Source: Parelaphostrongylus tenuis (Eukaryota > Nematoda > Chromadorea > Rhabditida > Metastrongylidae). From it: a DNA stretch of 64,000 nt. Positions 11,166 through 24,300 of this stretch are shown one piece after another. Each line of letters starts with the position of its first letter. Positions within the stretch are counted from its first letter, which is position 1. Made by a program: the position numbers and the translations under genes. The stretch is taken from positions 23,184 to 87,183 of the forward strand of contig JAHQIW010005189.1 in the NCBI GenBank assembly GCA_019055375.1, in the 5' to 3' direction. The notes beneath the pieces were generated by a model. It saw only the letters and a program-made list of their open reading frames with translations. It made no database searches and had not been told where the DNA came from.

Positions 11166-12164
11166 ACTGAAATTTCGAGCGTGACCTCAAGAAAACACTC
11201 GAAATGAGCGGTGTAATTCAAATTTTACCACTCTCGTAATAGTGTCATGATGTTACGACTATATATCCGAAGATGCTGAGTGATGTGCAAAACAGAGTAG
11301 CCGAACGGTGGCCTCGGTGGTGTAAAGGTAGCACAATCCTCTGGTATGGATAAAAAGTGTGCCAGCTTCTGAAGTCGAAAGTGTGTCATATCACCCAACA
11401 TCCGTGGACCTTAGCGCAGCGCGCTGATGCGCTTCTCCTGCTGAACAATGTTCAAACTCCCCACGAAGCAACACAAGGATCTTGACCTAAATTGCCTGTG
11501 AGCTACAGAAGCAAAATTTATCACGACAGAACAAATCACTCTGCAACGTGCTGGGAAAAATCTTTAGACTGCAATGGTATTCTTTTGACCAACTCATTGA
11601 GTCATGGTGAGGTTGATCCGCGTGAGTTGATATCAAGGTATAGCGATTGTGAGGCGCCAATTAGATGCCTTAGTCTCAAAGGGTATCCGACGTTGAATGT
11701 TGTCAAAGTTGATTTAGAGCTGATGTGCTCTTGTTTATTCAAAGACCAATTACTTCCGATCATGTTACGATCTTAAATGGTTCGATTTGTTAAAAAATAC
11801 AGTTCATCCATTCTCATGGAACCTTCTTCGAACCACTTTACTTTGAATCATAAAAGTTCTTTAGTTGAGGTGGTCCTGTTAGGTAGGTAGATACCGATTA
11901 TATGCTCAGTAAAATCAACGGATTTCAGGAAAGTGCCGCTTGAGTGTTTGTAGCAGCAATGACAGAGTCAAGGAAAAGGAAGTGAGCAGTTTGAGGAGTC
12001 TTTAAATGGTAACAAGAACAGATGATTATGCCTCCTCAGAGTACATCACTTTACACATTTACGAGTACATCACTAATATAAGCAATCTAGTACAAGAAGT
12101 TGAGTAGATAATCGACAATGAGGGAGAAAATGGATGCATAGCAAATACATACCTTCTACTTCTT

Positions 12165-12231
12165 CATCGGTCATACTTTAGTTCTACCAAACTCATACTC
12201 ATCGGTCATACTTTAGTTCTACCAAACTCAA
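12165..12231. repeat. 35-bp exact tandem duplication
   Basis: CATCGGTCATACTTTAGTTC and the following CTACCAAACTC occur twice in direct order with period 35. It lies just 3' of the gene A stop region. Confidence 0.9.
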
Positions 12232-12312
12232 AACATAAAAATTCGAAAAAATTAATACTATGATGATCATGATCCGTTTGAGTTTCCCTTGAAACAGTCG
12301 TAGAGGAAGGTG

Positions 12313-12378
12313 TCATGTTTTGTACATATTGAAAAGTCTCATTAATTCCAAATCTTCGCTAAGGCGCATGTAATTCAT
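12313..12378 (-). CDS. NHR gene A last exon: helix 11, truncated before AF-2
   Basis: The exon follows a perfect TTTTCAG (12379) and reads MNYMRLSEDLELMRLFNMYK, then T and a TGA stop at 12313. The gene B copy continues from the same point as RDTYVYDFLKEN. Here the sequence DTFLYDCFKGN and the stop at 12267 can be read only after removing one base near 12316. So the helix 12 (AF-2) region is present as DNA but out of frame. It may be a pseudogene mark, a sequencing error or a short C-terminal form. Confidence 0.75.
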   Translation of the reverse strand: MNYMRLSEDLELMRLFNMYKT

Positions 12379-15300
12379 CTGAAAATTATCCATTGGCAGA
12401 AATAGTAAGCTTTTTAAGCTTTCAAAGTTCACTAAAACATTGTAATGGGCATATTAACAAAATCACAAAATTGATGACCCGATCGAATGTTAAACTTGTC
12501 TTCTGTAGCCTTAGCGATATAATTGATGTTATTCAAAAAAGGCATTTATATAAGGTCAAAACAATTCTTGGTTCCGGTTAACGAATTTCCAAATCGTCAA
12601 TGAGATGGGTACTTTTCATTATGGGAAAGGGTTTCTTGAAAGAACATTTTTGGCTGGGCAAGGACTTCCCGCTAGAAGTCCAATGACAATTCAAAAACTC
12701 AGATTTCGAAAAATTCGAAAACATACTTGCTTTTAAAAACGCCTCCTTACAGCGCTGTAGCACCAACAATAAATTTGTGCATTACATGCGCCGCGCGTTA
12801 TTGCGAGTATCTCTCGAAAAACAGAGCTCTTTCTCTAAACTATAACCTTCCGCTGAATAGTGTAAATTTTGGACATATCAAAAGTATCCTTGGTTTCTAC
12901 AGAAGCCCTTTTACAACACTGTAGCAAGGGAAATAAATTTGCGCCGTAAGCGCGTCGCGCTTTATGGCATGCATTTTCATTATTCATCTTGTAATTCTCT
13001 CTTCGTTTCAAGTGTTTTGTTAAGATCACGCTCAAATTTCAACATACCTCCTTATTATAATTTGAGCGTGCATGTGATGTGGTCTGTTAAGTGGGCTGAC
13101 TTATAGAGCGCGATACACGTGTTTCGATCTTCACGGTCTCGTCAGTCGGGCAGTTAACTTTCGTCTTTAGCCAATCCTCCCGGGGAGCTCAGTCCCCTAT
13201 ACTAAGAGTAGGCGACGACGAACATTTTAGAGCGCCAGGAGAGGATTGCCTAAAGACGAAGGGTAACTGCCTGACTGACGATACCAAGGTCGAAGCACGT
13301 GTAATAGGGCTCTATAAGTCAGCTCTGTAATAGACCACATGACATGTTGGTTCAAATAATAATTATAAGATATGTCAAAGACATATGTTTTATCTGAAGT
13401 TTATTTCAAAGCGGAGAATCAGATTTGAATTGAATAGAGAGTCACGCGCCACATGTGAATACGTAGAGTAAGTACACTGCGCGATCGATAGATCGCGTCT
13501 TCATCCACGTTCACTGACGCACCCTAGAGACAATCAATGCGCGGCGTGTTTGTGTTTGAAGCTCATTTTTCCTTGTTACAGTGCACTGAAACAGTTTTTT
13601 AGGAAACAGACACAGTGTTGAAATCGCCGTAATTCTTGCCATCGAATGATTACGTAGTCTAATGGAAGAGCTCTGACCTGTGAGAAAAACGCGTGTGTGA
13701 AATATATTTTTGTTTTTCCTGCTACACCGCTGTGTAGAGACTTCAATAGGAAACAAATACATGTTTAGAATCTTTGAAATTCATACTACTGAATGAATAT
13801 CAGCTGTCTAATGGAAGAGCTCTGCACTGCGAGATTTACGCGAATAACACATCATACGTGTGAAACACAATTTTCAACTCACTGGTATGGCACTGTAAGT
13901 GGGCCTTTCTAAAAAAAAAAGAGCAACTTTGAATTATTCGAGGTTCAAGCTTTCAAATTATCACTAATATTTTAGTGGAAAGACTTTGTTCAGTGTGTAA
14001 GGCTCCTTCAAAAAGCCATATCCGATAACAGGAAACTAAAATGAGAAGTGTTAAGACGGTGAAATGAGATGAATGCTGGGATGTGAATTTTCAAATCAGA
14101 CTTGTCCGCGCCGAAAAAATATGGCATTTTTTAATCATGGTCGTTACAGAAATTAATCTGTGCTCTAATAGGTGAAGAGTATCCATAAGAGCAATTATTC
14201 GGTAAAAAAGGATTTGTCCCTCTCGGTGGATACGAACTCGTAACGTTCTTCGTGATCAACCATTTGACTGTTGAAATAGCTGCGCACGGCACGACTCGTA
14301 AGCGACGCGCGATATAATTGAGCACGTTTTTCTTCAGTTCGGAAAAACTCCTAGATGATCAACATTTTTCTGTAAGCCTAATATCTGAGTTAATATAAAA
14401 TAATTTATCCATACAACTGATGTTTCAGCGGTTTTGCCTTCACCAGAGCCTGATAAGATCTTTATAAGATCTGAGGTTTTACATAACTCAGTCAGCCAAA
14501 CATCCGTTACTTCATAAGAAAAAATAATACTCCGCCATTATCTGCTCCCGTTTCGACCTCTTGTGAAAACGTATTTCTTGGTCATTTTTAATGTTCAAAT
14601 AACCGTTTGAAGCACAAATCGAAAAAATTTGGATGGTATAATTCATCTTCGAAAATGCTTACTCCCTGCGCTGAAAGAACAGGGCTAAAATTTTGTTTCT
14701 CAAAGAAAGATTTCTCGCTGAGTTTTTCCTTCGGAATTTAAGTAGCTAATCGATCAACCGAATCTTAATAATTCCAAGAATTTATTTGCTTTTATAATGG
14801 ACCTGGTATTACGCTGCTTCAGCTAAAAGAATTTTGAGTGCCGCGAAAAATGGATCACTTCAACAATCATCTTCTTACTTCGATCCCTCGAAAAAGCGTA
14901 TTTTTTGATCGTTTCCAATACTTAAATAATCACCCACAAAACCGTTTTTCGTTTGCTTAGACGGTGTCCTCAGTGCTTCTATTCAAAACCGAAAGAAAAC
15001 TAAATTGTGCACTCGGCACTTCTTTTCCACTTTTGCAAAGCTCAGTCCTTTTTTGGCTGTTACAGCGTGACACGAGGTCCATATTCTAAACCAAATAAAC
15101 CATTTAAATCCCTGAGATCTGAAACTGCCGACTTAGCACTAAAACTCCGCAGGGAAAGCTTTGATCAACGAGAAATCTTTGATTGAGGAACAAAAATTTA
15201 TTAATGCTCCTCCAGATTGAAAAGACTTGAAAAGATTCTTTGAAGATGAAATACACCACTCAAATTTCTTTAATGTGAGCTTTCGAATAGCTACTTGAAC

Positions 15301-18300
15301 ATCAAAAACGACCAGAAAATACGTTTATCTTAAGGCATCGAAATGAGGAGCGAATGACAGAAGTGGTCCAGTTTTGCGAAACTCACTTTTTTTTGGCTAT
15401 TACCGCCAAATGCAAAGTCTTTATTGAAAACCAATTAGATTATTGAAATTCTTAAATTTTATCTATCAAGTGATCACAAAAACTCTGAAGGAAAGCTTTG
15501 GTCAGCAAGAACTCTTTGAATGAAAAACGAAATCTTATTTTGCCCTGTCAGCGCAATTACAAGGTTTTTTTTGAAGAAGGAATTTGCCATTCAAATCCTT
15601 CTGACTTGGTTATCGAATAGTTATTTGAATATCAAAAACAGGCGTGAAATAAGGTTTTTCTGAAGAGTCAAAACGGAGTGCAGATAAAGGAAAAATTTCG
15701 AAAAAATCATCAAATTTACATTTGCACCAGATACAAAACAACCTTTAGCACACTCACCACTTGTGTATATCGTCAATTAAGTTTTTCAAGTGGAGATCAA
15801 CTGTGCAGAGATTATCTTGATTGGCCACGTAGCTCCCATGTCAAAATAAGATCTCGCAACTACCTTTATATTCGACTGTTTACCTAAGATCTCGACCAAA
15901 ATTCAATACGTCAAGGCAGCATGTTCTAAGCCTTTTATGAGGTCTGTTATGGGCACTTATACAGTGCAGGACACGAGTTTCGGCTTTTGATCCTTATCAC
16001 TTTCACGGTATCTTTCAGTTCAGTCGGTTTCTTGCAAGGGGATATGCACCTATATATAGAAGAATTGACGCCGAACTATTGACACTGCCTAAGTGTAAAG
16101 ATATCATACAATTTGCCAGCCAGGAGCAATCGACTGCAAAACATTGCACGATGGTGGCTTCATCGCTTAACGGACAATGTTAATAATTTAGTGTCGATTC
16201 CTCATGCCTAGGGGCATATCACCTTGCAAGAAATCGAGTGAAGTGGGAGTCACCGTACAACCGATGAGCCTGAAAGGCCGGAGCGCGTGTCTAGTACTTT
16301 ATAAGTGTCATAAAACATCATGAAAGGCTCAAAATATGTTGCCAGAAGTCTAGTAACTGTCTCAAATCATGTTTAATTACAAAGCATTCTTCCCTACCCT
16401 TCATGTCTGGTTTAATAGTTTCCAGAACACATCCAAGATCTTACACGCTGACACCTTACGTTGCAATGCGTGAGGGTGACTTTTACTCCAAAATGCTCTC
16501 CACTATAAGTCCGTGCTTTATGTAATCTTGTGCGGTGTTTAGTTTAGCATTAACGCTTGTCAGTTAGCTGTTCTTATATGAGTGCACAGAGTGGCCTACC
16601 CGAATTGTTAATACATTTATCGCCGTGCGCTTTACAAAAGACTAGTAATCTGAATTTATATTCATGCAATTACGGTTTCACCTATTAGAGCATCTTATGC
16701 ACTCATACATTGTGCATAGACGGTCGTATAAGCAGTTGTGAACTAGTTAAACCTTCAGAGTATTCAGCGACATTTCAAAAATCGTTATCAATTTCTCTAA
16801 GCCAATTTCAGACAGCGTTTTCAGCTAAACTGATCCTATTTGAAGAAAAAGAGCGAATAAAAGGAACGTCGCATTTGTTGAAACCATCCTTTGAGGGTGC
16901 GCCATTATTACCTCTAAACCTAATGGAGAAGCTATAAATTCTTGGATCTCTCCTACCATTTCGATAGTTCGCAAATTTTTCTACACGATCACATGCTTTT
17001 TGTGCATATGTATTTTTTAAGTGGGATGAAAAACCTTTCGTTCACTGCGTAATCATGCTGCTGTTGACGTTCATCCAAGCGCATCAAGCTGTGAAAAGGG
17101 TATCTTGATATAAATCTCTATATTGATTTGCTTTACACACTATCCAAAAATTGACACGATAATTGAAAAATTGAAAACTGTTTATAATTCATGTTGCTGA
17201 AAAGTGATGCTATGCTCTGCGTGCAATGTCAGTTCATTGATAACTCTCAACAACTATGAATTATTAGTGTACTTTAGAGTTCTAGACTTCTATTGAATTG
17301 TAGAACAGAGTCTGTTCTAGCGATCTATGGATGAGAATTCATCTATTACACACTTATTCTATGCTATGAAGATTAGTCGTCGTGGCGACTTCTCACTGGA
17401 GATGCAAAAAAAAAAAACTAAGCAGAGTTAGTAAATGTCACTCACTCTAATTATTTTTCATATCGAAAGAACGACTTTCTATTAACCTTGGCATCAAAAT
17501 CAACTATGTTAGTATCAAAGACTTAGCTGCTTGAGTCAGGCTTGAACACTTGGTAGTTGTTGTTGTTATTGGTGATGTTGTTGTTACTGCTGATGTTTGG
17601 GTTAGTATAGATCACAATACGATTTGTAGGCTGACGTTTCGACAGGACCGCTCAAAGCCTGGACTTACAGTAATCAAAACAACAACAGCAAACAACAAAG
17701 AACAACCAACAGCAACAGCACAGCAAGCAACAGCAAATATCGGCTTCGAGCCGCTTGAACGGCGAGGTCTTTGATACTTATGCTTTTTATACCATTGAAT
17801 GCTATGCTTGAGGTTATATTTCTGTTGCAGTAAACCCAATAATATATAGTAGTGTGCAAAAACATTTGCGTCAGCCGAGTTTCAAACCCAGATCTCACTC
17901 TTCCCGGGAGCGTGTGCTGATCCGTTGCACCACCGACATTTGCATTGCACCACCGTTGCTCTAGTTTTGTTATAAACGCTCGATTTATTAATTGAATAGC
18001 CTAACTTATAATTTTTTGATATGAAAGCGGCGTAAGTATTAGTTACTGTGGTAGTATCACTAGTTAATATGAATTATAAAGTGATGCGAGGGCAGCATAG
18101 TATGTTGCAAAAAGTGTTGGGAATCGAAAGGTATTTTGTATTGGTGGATCGTGTGAATAAAATAATAAAAGAGGAATAAAAGAGGATTAGTGATAAATGA
18201 CTTAACATTTCTATTTACCTGTGCATCAGCGAGCAGGCACATGAGTTCTCCGAACCGAGCAGCATAGTCATCTATTTTTCGCTCGTTTCTGAATTTCCAC

Positions 18301-21300
18301 TCGTATTTTTGGAAAAGAATGATAAAATAATCTTCAAAAAAACTTAGAAACCCCATGGAGGCTGTTCTACTAATGCTTCCATGTGATTCTATCATCTGCT
18401 TTATACGTACTCTCTCTTTTGTAAAACTTTTCATAACTTGAATTTTATCTCAGGCTCCTTGAAGTGGGATGACCAAATATTTGTTAGAATTAACAGCTTC
18501 GAGCAAAATAGTTCCATGTTTCGAAGCTACCAATAGCGCTTCCAGCTTGATCAATTTATTCGGATTCAATTGCTGTCGGAAACAACGGAGATTACAAATG
18601 CTTACCGATAATGATTGCTGAGATCGTAGAAGATCTGCTCTCGATATTTCTCCGCAATTTTGCCCATTTTTTCGTAACCGCGGTAAGATCCTTAACTTGT
18701 ATTTTTCAAAAGCTTGGTTAGTTAATCCAGAACGGATTATGTCAACTCTGGTCAGATATTTAAGAAAACAAGGAGGTTAGATACGTCTCATATCTGTAAG
18801 ATAATGGACCATTAAGGTAACTGCAGTAGTACTGCAGATTGAAAATGCATTCATAGCGGTTGTGATAGAATTATTGGTACTGCTCTATTATGGCGGCGCC
18901 ACTTGAGATCTTCGGTAAAAACGTATTTTTTGCTTTTGCAAAAGTTTTTGTAGTTTGTCGATAGTTCAAATCAAGTGAATTTCAACGGCATGTTCAATTT
19001 CTCAAATAGCTTATTTTTGGCACCGCACCAGTCTAGATAAGATTTTGTTTCTCATTCGAAGATTTCTCACTGAATAGAAATGGTACTGTTCTATTATGAT
19101 GGCACCAATTAAGGCCTTCGGTGAAAGCGTAATCTTTGTTGTTCTGACAAATGTATGATTACCTGATAGCTTAAATTAAGTCAATTTTGAAGGTATATTT
19201 TATTTCTCATAATGCTTGTTTTAACGCCGTGCCAGTCAAAATGAAATTTTGTTTCACATTTGAAGATTTCTCGCCTGATAAGAGTTTTTTCATAACAATA
19301 TTAGTCATTAGATAGAGCAAATCTTTCTGATTAAGAAAATGTGTTTGGTCTTTGGTATTACAACTGTACACACACCCTAGCCAACTGACTAAATGTTCAC
19401 TGAGTGTGAAACCCGATATTCTTTCGGTCGTTACAAAGCTCGAAGAAGTCCTTTCCGAAAGCTAATATACCATCATAATCAAAATGATTTTCTCTATCTA
19501 ACGATTAAGAGTTCATTGCAACAAAACTCTTATCCAGTGAGAAATTTTTGAATGAGGAGCAAAATCTTATTTTGACTGTTACGGCGCCAAAAATAAGCTA
19601 TCTGGGAAATTCAACATGCCATTAAAATTCACTTAATTTGAGCTATCGATAAACTGCAAAAACATTTTGCAAAAGCAAAAAATACGTTTTTACCGAAGTC
19701 CTTAAGCGGAGCCACCATAATTGAACAGTGCCGAATTATTATGGTATTCAACAATCCAGTGATTCTCACAATCTCGGTACTCTTTTTTGTCGATAAGTTT
19801 CTACCAATACCCAGTGTTTAGAGTGATGTGTAAAACTTCCGCGTTAAACGGAACTCAAATCCACATCTCACTCTAATCGGTTGCGCGTGCTCTAACCCGT
19901 TGCTTTACTGACGGTTAGAGTACGCGCTTCCGGATAGAGTGAGATGCTGGTTTGAGTCCCGCCTGACGCGAAAGTTTTGCATATCACTTAAACCACTGGG
20001 TATATTCATGACATCATACCACCGCCAGAAAAGGGATAAAATGAAGTAGAATTTGATTTCTATAAATGGTTTAAACATATTGAACCACTTTGGAGAAAAT
20101 GGGTACACACGATACTTTTCCATTGTTTATCTTCGAGAATCTTACGCGCTGAGGTCTCACATTGGTACCATGCCAGTTGTGGCCAATAAAAACTGCTTTT
20201 TTAACTCTCAATAATTCACAAATCTCGTTTGGGGAAATTCATTCAGCGACGGAAAAACTATTGCTGGTGAGCAGACTGTGCGGCAGAGTGTGGCCAGTAA
20301 AGAGAAAGCAAGACGCCTCTCTTTGTTCAACACTCAGGTAGATTTTTGTTGCTACAAGATTGGATGATCCTCAATATTAGACAATCACGTGATTAATGTA
20401 AATTTCTATCCGGCTAATTTGAACTTCTTCGCTTTCTTTTCGCACACGTGTACGTGTCTGCAAAAAAGATGTTAATGATTGAATCGAGTCAAACTAGTGA
20501 AACGGAGCACCGCTAACTCATAACAAGATTTGATAAAACAAGGTCAATGATGTCAAGCTATGTACCACCTGATGAATCCATTGCCTCCAAAAAGAAATTA
20601 TGCTGAATGACGGCAATAATTACAACATTAGTCTTCTATAAATGAGTATCTCCGAGTGAAGCTTTTCATTCAACCGATGTTCCGCTCTAGATAATCTTCT
20701 CGGTGTGTCAAAGAACATTTACTTTTTAGGGCGACCATTTGTGATTTATCAATTTGAATAGAAGAAAACTGAAACTCTAAAACAACAGCGATGGCATTAA
20801 GAAAGCTCAGGGCTCTAATTCAGTGCATTTCACCGCCAATTCTATCGCTACAGCACCCCCTTTTCCATCTGCAAAAACTTGCGGGACCCTGGAAGCTCAT
20901 AAGCATGAATGTCCCAGTGTTTTATGGGGATTAGATTCGGTAAGCCTGAAAGGAATTCACAGAGATGACCGATGTCTCTAAGAAGCAACTGACGATAATG
21001 GCCCAAAGATCACGGCGTTCATGGAATATAGATGGGAGGAGCCGAGTCGAAAGGGATATGCTAATATCTACCTGAAATAAGGTTCCGTGAAAAATAAATG
21101 TATATTTACCCAATTATGAGGATAGAAGTGCTGCAAAGCTAGAAAAGTAGTGCGTAACACCTAAAAAAGAACATCATTGTCAAGTTAGCGAACAAATACA
21201 CCCAAATTTCATCACAAACTACCACCATTGATTTGCCATTGGTCAAAATACACGAACTGGTTTACGATTTAACATGCCAAAAGCTGTTTTCTCAGCAACA

Positions 21301-24300
21301 AACGAAAAAGTTTTGGACTAATGCGGCTGAAGGCATCAGATTATCATGAAAAGGTCCTGATTTTTTCGTCTAAAGTTAAATAATTGTTATTAGATGCAAC
21401 ATTCTGCTAGATCTGGTTTGCCAAAAGCCATCAGTAACAAAATTCGAAAACACTGCTTATTTTAAATTTTTTTTTTTTGACTTTTTGCAAGCGATTTCTT
21501 GCAATAATTGTGACTTGTGATGACAGTTAAGAATGATTAAAGTGAATTGCTGGTTAATAATTGAAGGCGCATAAGTTAAGTTAGCGATTACGACTTTTTC
21601 TAATCAGTCATGACGAATGTCGTTAACTAGAAGACTTGAAAAGAAGATGGAGAAGGAACCGTGACTGAGTGATCAGTGATACACTGCATACCAAAAAGAT
21701 ATCAGGATTTGCTGTAATTCGACGGCAAAATTTAACTCAATCAGTGTTCTACGACCTTCACGACGAAGACGAATTCTCAGACGACATAAGGAATTACAGG
21801 TAAAATGTTCGAAAAACTCGAATATGATCAATGCGGGGGAACAAATCAAATGCTAGAATTTCTTAGATTCTTGGTTAAAAATGTAATAAAAATTCGTAAA
21901 ATGTTTGAAAAAATAGAATTTGCGGAGTAAGTGACTTTATGTAGTTGCAAAAAAACTCTGCTTTTGAAACTATGCGTTTTTCTATTACGTGGTTTTGCAG
22001 AATCTTCTCATGACTTTTGACACGAGGGCAATAAACACCAAACTTATCACTTAGATCTGATCAAAATTGCTTAACGTTTTATTTGAGGTATGCTCCATTT
22101 TCCTGGATAAATTTTTGCCATCTTTCAAGCAGCAAATCAATACTGCGCGTCATCCTTTAATTCAGGGAAAGTCGCCAATTCAACGATTGTTACCTCAGAA
22201 CTTCTTGCTCGGGAAGTGCTCCAGCGACGTGAAGAGAAACGATAGTCAGTTGGCGACAAGTCAGAGCTGTACGGCAGATGATCCTGCAACGCCCCGTCCA
22301 GTTTGGCCAACAACCTCTTTGTCAATTTGGCGACATGCAGCTTTGCGTTGTCTTGATGCAGGATGAGATCATGGCAACGCCGGTGTAACAGAGCCTCACT
22401 GCAGCTGTCCAAGTGCTAACAGTAGCGCTTCGCGTTGATTGTTTCTCCTGCTGGCAGAAAGCCCCAGTGGATAGGAATTTACTAATTTGAAGCAATTTTT
22501 GGTGCTCTCTAACTGTAAGGGATTCATAGTTGGATAGTTGGATACTCGGACGGTCAGTCTTCACTAGTTGTGCGCACTGCAGCACATATTCCATTCGTCT
22601 CTTTGTTGCGCGACAGTCGTCTATGACGGTTGGTGAGCATGGCGGCTGGTGTGAGTGTCATACCGTGATCTAAAAATTATCGGCAGCTGCGAGTACAGCT
22701 GTTTAATTCTTTGTCAAAAACGTTCACCCAGAGTGTGAGTGTTCGTCTTCGAAGACTCGTACATTGTCGTGGAATGCGTTCTACAATTCTTCTCATTCAT
22801 CTGTCGTCTGTTCTTCTCAGTATATGACCTGCCTATCCGTGTTTCGCTATAAATGTATAGACTTCTGGTTCACAAAGATGGGATTATAATGGGGCAAGTG
22901 AAAAATCAATCTCATTCACTGGAGGAAAATTTTCACAGGAGTTCTGGTAACCATTCAATAGCTCAGACCCTAGGCTAGCGCCTCATGTCGCCGGTTTTTG
23001 AAAAGCCTATTTTTGGAAACGATAAAGAAGGAGATTTCTCGCGTAAAAGGCGTATATATCTCGCCGGACAGAGCTCTACCTTTGAATTATCAGTAATCAT
23101 TCGAGAGCATAATCGTTTCTCAGGCTAGCGATGTGCTTATATCTTTCAAAGACCGTTTCTTCGAAGCGCAGCAGTTAAAATAAGTTGGGTTGTTATGTGC
23201 AAGAAGGCGGCCGTTGGCCACTCACGATTAGCTGACGGAGGCGCCCACGTGCAAGGCTGCTGATGCGATGATAGATTGATTTTTCATCATGAAGGTCGAA
23301 GCGTGTGAATCGAGTGGAAAAAATCTTTAGTAGCACAGTCATCCGTTTGTCTGGAGATCACACTCTACATGCGTGGCCCTCATGCGGTAGAATATATGGA
23401 CTTCACAGTAGATCGAGAGGTAAATCGAGCCAATATTCCAATATTCATTGTCTAACCAACTAATCTCATTATTCAATCAACTAATCTCATTGTCCCACTA
23501 ATGATTTTTCAACAGAGTCACACGTTATACATGGTGCTTCCTGATGTCAATGCTGAACACGTAGAGAAGTATCTTGTCAGCGAAATGCATCAGCAGTCAC
23601 GTGATCGCCACACCCACCGCCACGTGTATGGCCCCCATTGTCCTTTTCCATATTTCGAATTCTACATACTTTATCTGCTGAATTGCAGAGAAACGGTCTT
23701 TTCAGGACATAAGCCCAGCATTGGCATTCGAAAGCCCTACACTATCTTATAATTACCAAAATCGAAGATAGAGCCATTTTTGGCCATAATTATCCGCTGG
23801 TTTTGCGTGGAGATCACAGTGTTATAAAAGGGTGTTTTGAAAAACAGGCGATGTGAGGCGGTAGCCAGAAGTATCAGCCTTCGATTGGTTGCCAACACTC
23901 CTACAAAGATTCCTCTCCAGCGAATGAGATCGGTTTTTTGTTCCCTTGTAATCAGAACGAACCCCATTTTGATAACTTTCAGTTAATAAATTGGTGTTTA
24001 TTGCTTTGGGGTCAAAGCTTATATGAACACTTAGTACTTACTTGATGACCATAAGGTGAGGGTAAGTATAGCCATGAATTCGACTTCCGATAGCACAATT
24101 CTATGCATCTGAATTGGCAAAGTGGCTCGCAGATGCATTTGGAGAGATGTAATCACCCTGAAATATTTCAAATTTATTCAGTTTACTTGCTTTTACGAGT
24201 GAGTGATTGGTTTTTAGAACAGTGATGCCTTTTTTGAGATCTTGTACAACGTGCATTTTCATTCGCATTTTATAATATACTGCGCATTGCTTGAGTGTAT

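Noticed and set aside
12165..12231. CRISPR-like direct repeats
   Set aside because: Only two adjacent copies with no spacer, in a eukaryotic context; a simple tandem duplication.
17550..17898. Val- and Ala/Leu-rich open frames near simple repeats
   Set aside because: They arise from GTT/CAA-rich repeats and a tRNA-like repeat arm.
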